A program made the translations under genes and the position numbers. The notes beneath the pieces are model-generated. The model made no database searches. It was not told where the DNA came from and worked only from the letters and a program-made list of their open reading frames with translations. This document shows positions 14,606 through 14,613 of a stretch of 14,613 nt of DNA, in pieces (position 1 is the first letter of the stretch; each line of letters begins with the position of its first letter). Source of the stretch: UBA4582 sp964228885 (GTDB lineage: Bacteria > Pseudomonadota > Gammaproteobacteria > Pseudomonadales > Azotimanducaceae); assembly GCA_964228885.1 (NCBI GenBank), contig CAXRCG010000034.1, positions 1 to 14,613 on the forward strand, read 5' to 3'.

Positions 14606-14613
14606 TAAAGGAG
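14606..14613 (+). promoter_or_regulatory. Ribosome-binding site for a gene starting just beyond the window
   Basis: The window ends in AAAGGAG (14607-14613), an excellent Shine-Dalgarno core on the plus strand. A start codon would be expected within about 10 bases outside the window, divergent from the hot-dog gene. Confidence 0.5.

Noticed and set aside
1..14613. CRISPR array, toxin-antitoxin pair, phage or defence system
   Set aside because: No regularly spaced repeats and no matching protein families were found on either strand.

Overview
The window looks like chromosome from a free-living gammaproteobacterium. MiaE (tRNA-ms2io6A hydroxylase) and LpxH (lipid A synthesis) place it among Gram-negative Proteobacteria. 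The tRNA promoters have the GC-rich discriminators typical of stable-RNA genes. The gene content, with a long AcnB, CoA-transferase/hot-dog/LLM catabolic genes and MelB-type and MCT-type permeases, resembles aerobic marine heterotrophs; that last point is inference.

Left part (1-6582), housekeeping. A clipped 3' end of an unidentified gene (2-130) is followed by a 317-bp gap, then miaE (+). lpxH (-) meets miaE tail to tail. A tRNA-Pro(TGG)/tRNA-Arg(TCT) pair has a strong promoter. acnB (-) encodes a long 937-residue aconitase B; it ends at a bidirectional terminator shared with the tRNA side. About 1.1 kb without a convincing gene lies upstream of acnB. tRNA-His(GTG) with its own stable-RNA promoter closes this part.

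Right part (6583-14613), accessory catabolic region. In order: an NAD(P)-type SDR (-); a hormone-sensitive-lipase-type esterase (+) divergent from it across a region rich in operator-like dyads; an MCT-type MFS permease (+); an LLM-class flavin/F420 oxidoreductase (-); a class III CoA-transferase (+) whose halves appear circularly permuted; a MelB/GPH-type MFS permease (+) 25 bp behind it; and a double hot-dog thioesterase-like protein (-). The right edge has a palindrome and a ribosome-binding sequence that probably precede another rightward gene.

How the genes may work together (inference): the esterase would release an acid or alcohol from an ester. The permeases would move organic acids or related compounds. 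The CoA-transferase would activate the acid, the SDR and LLM enzymes would do redox steps, and the hot-dog protein would hydrolyse or edit CoA thioesters. The substrate cannot be read from the sequence. No transposase, integrase, CRISPR array or phage gene is visible.
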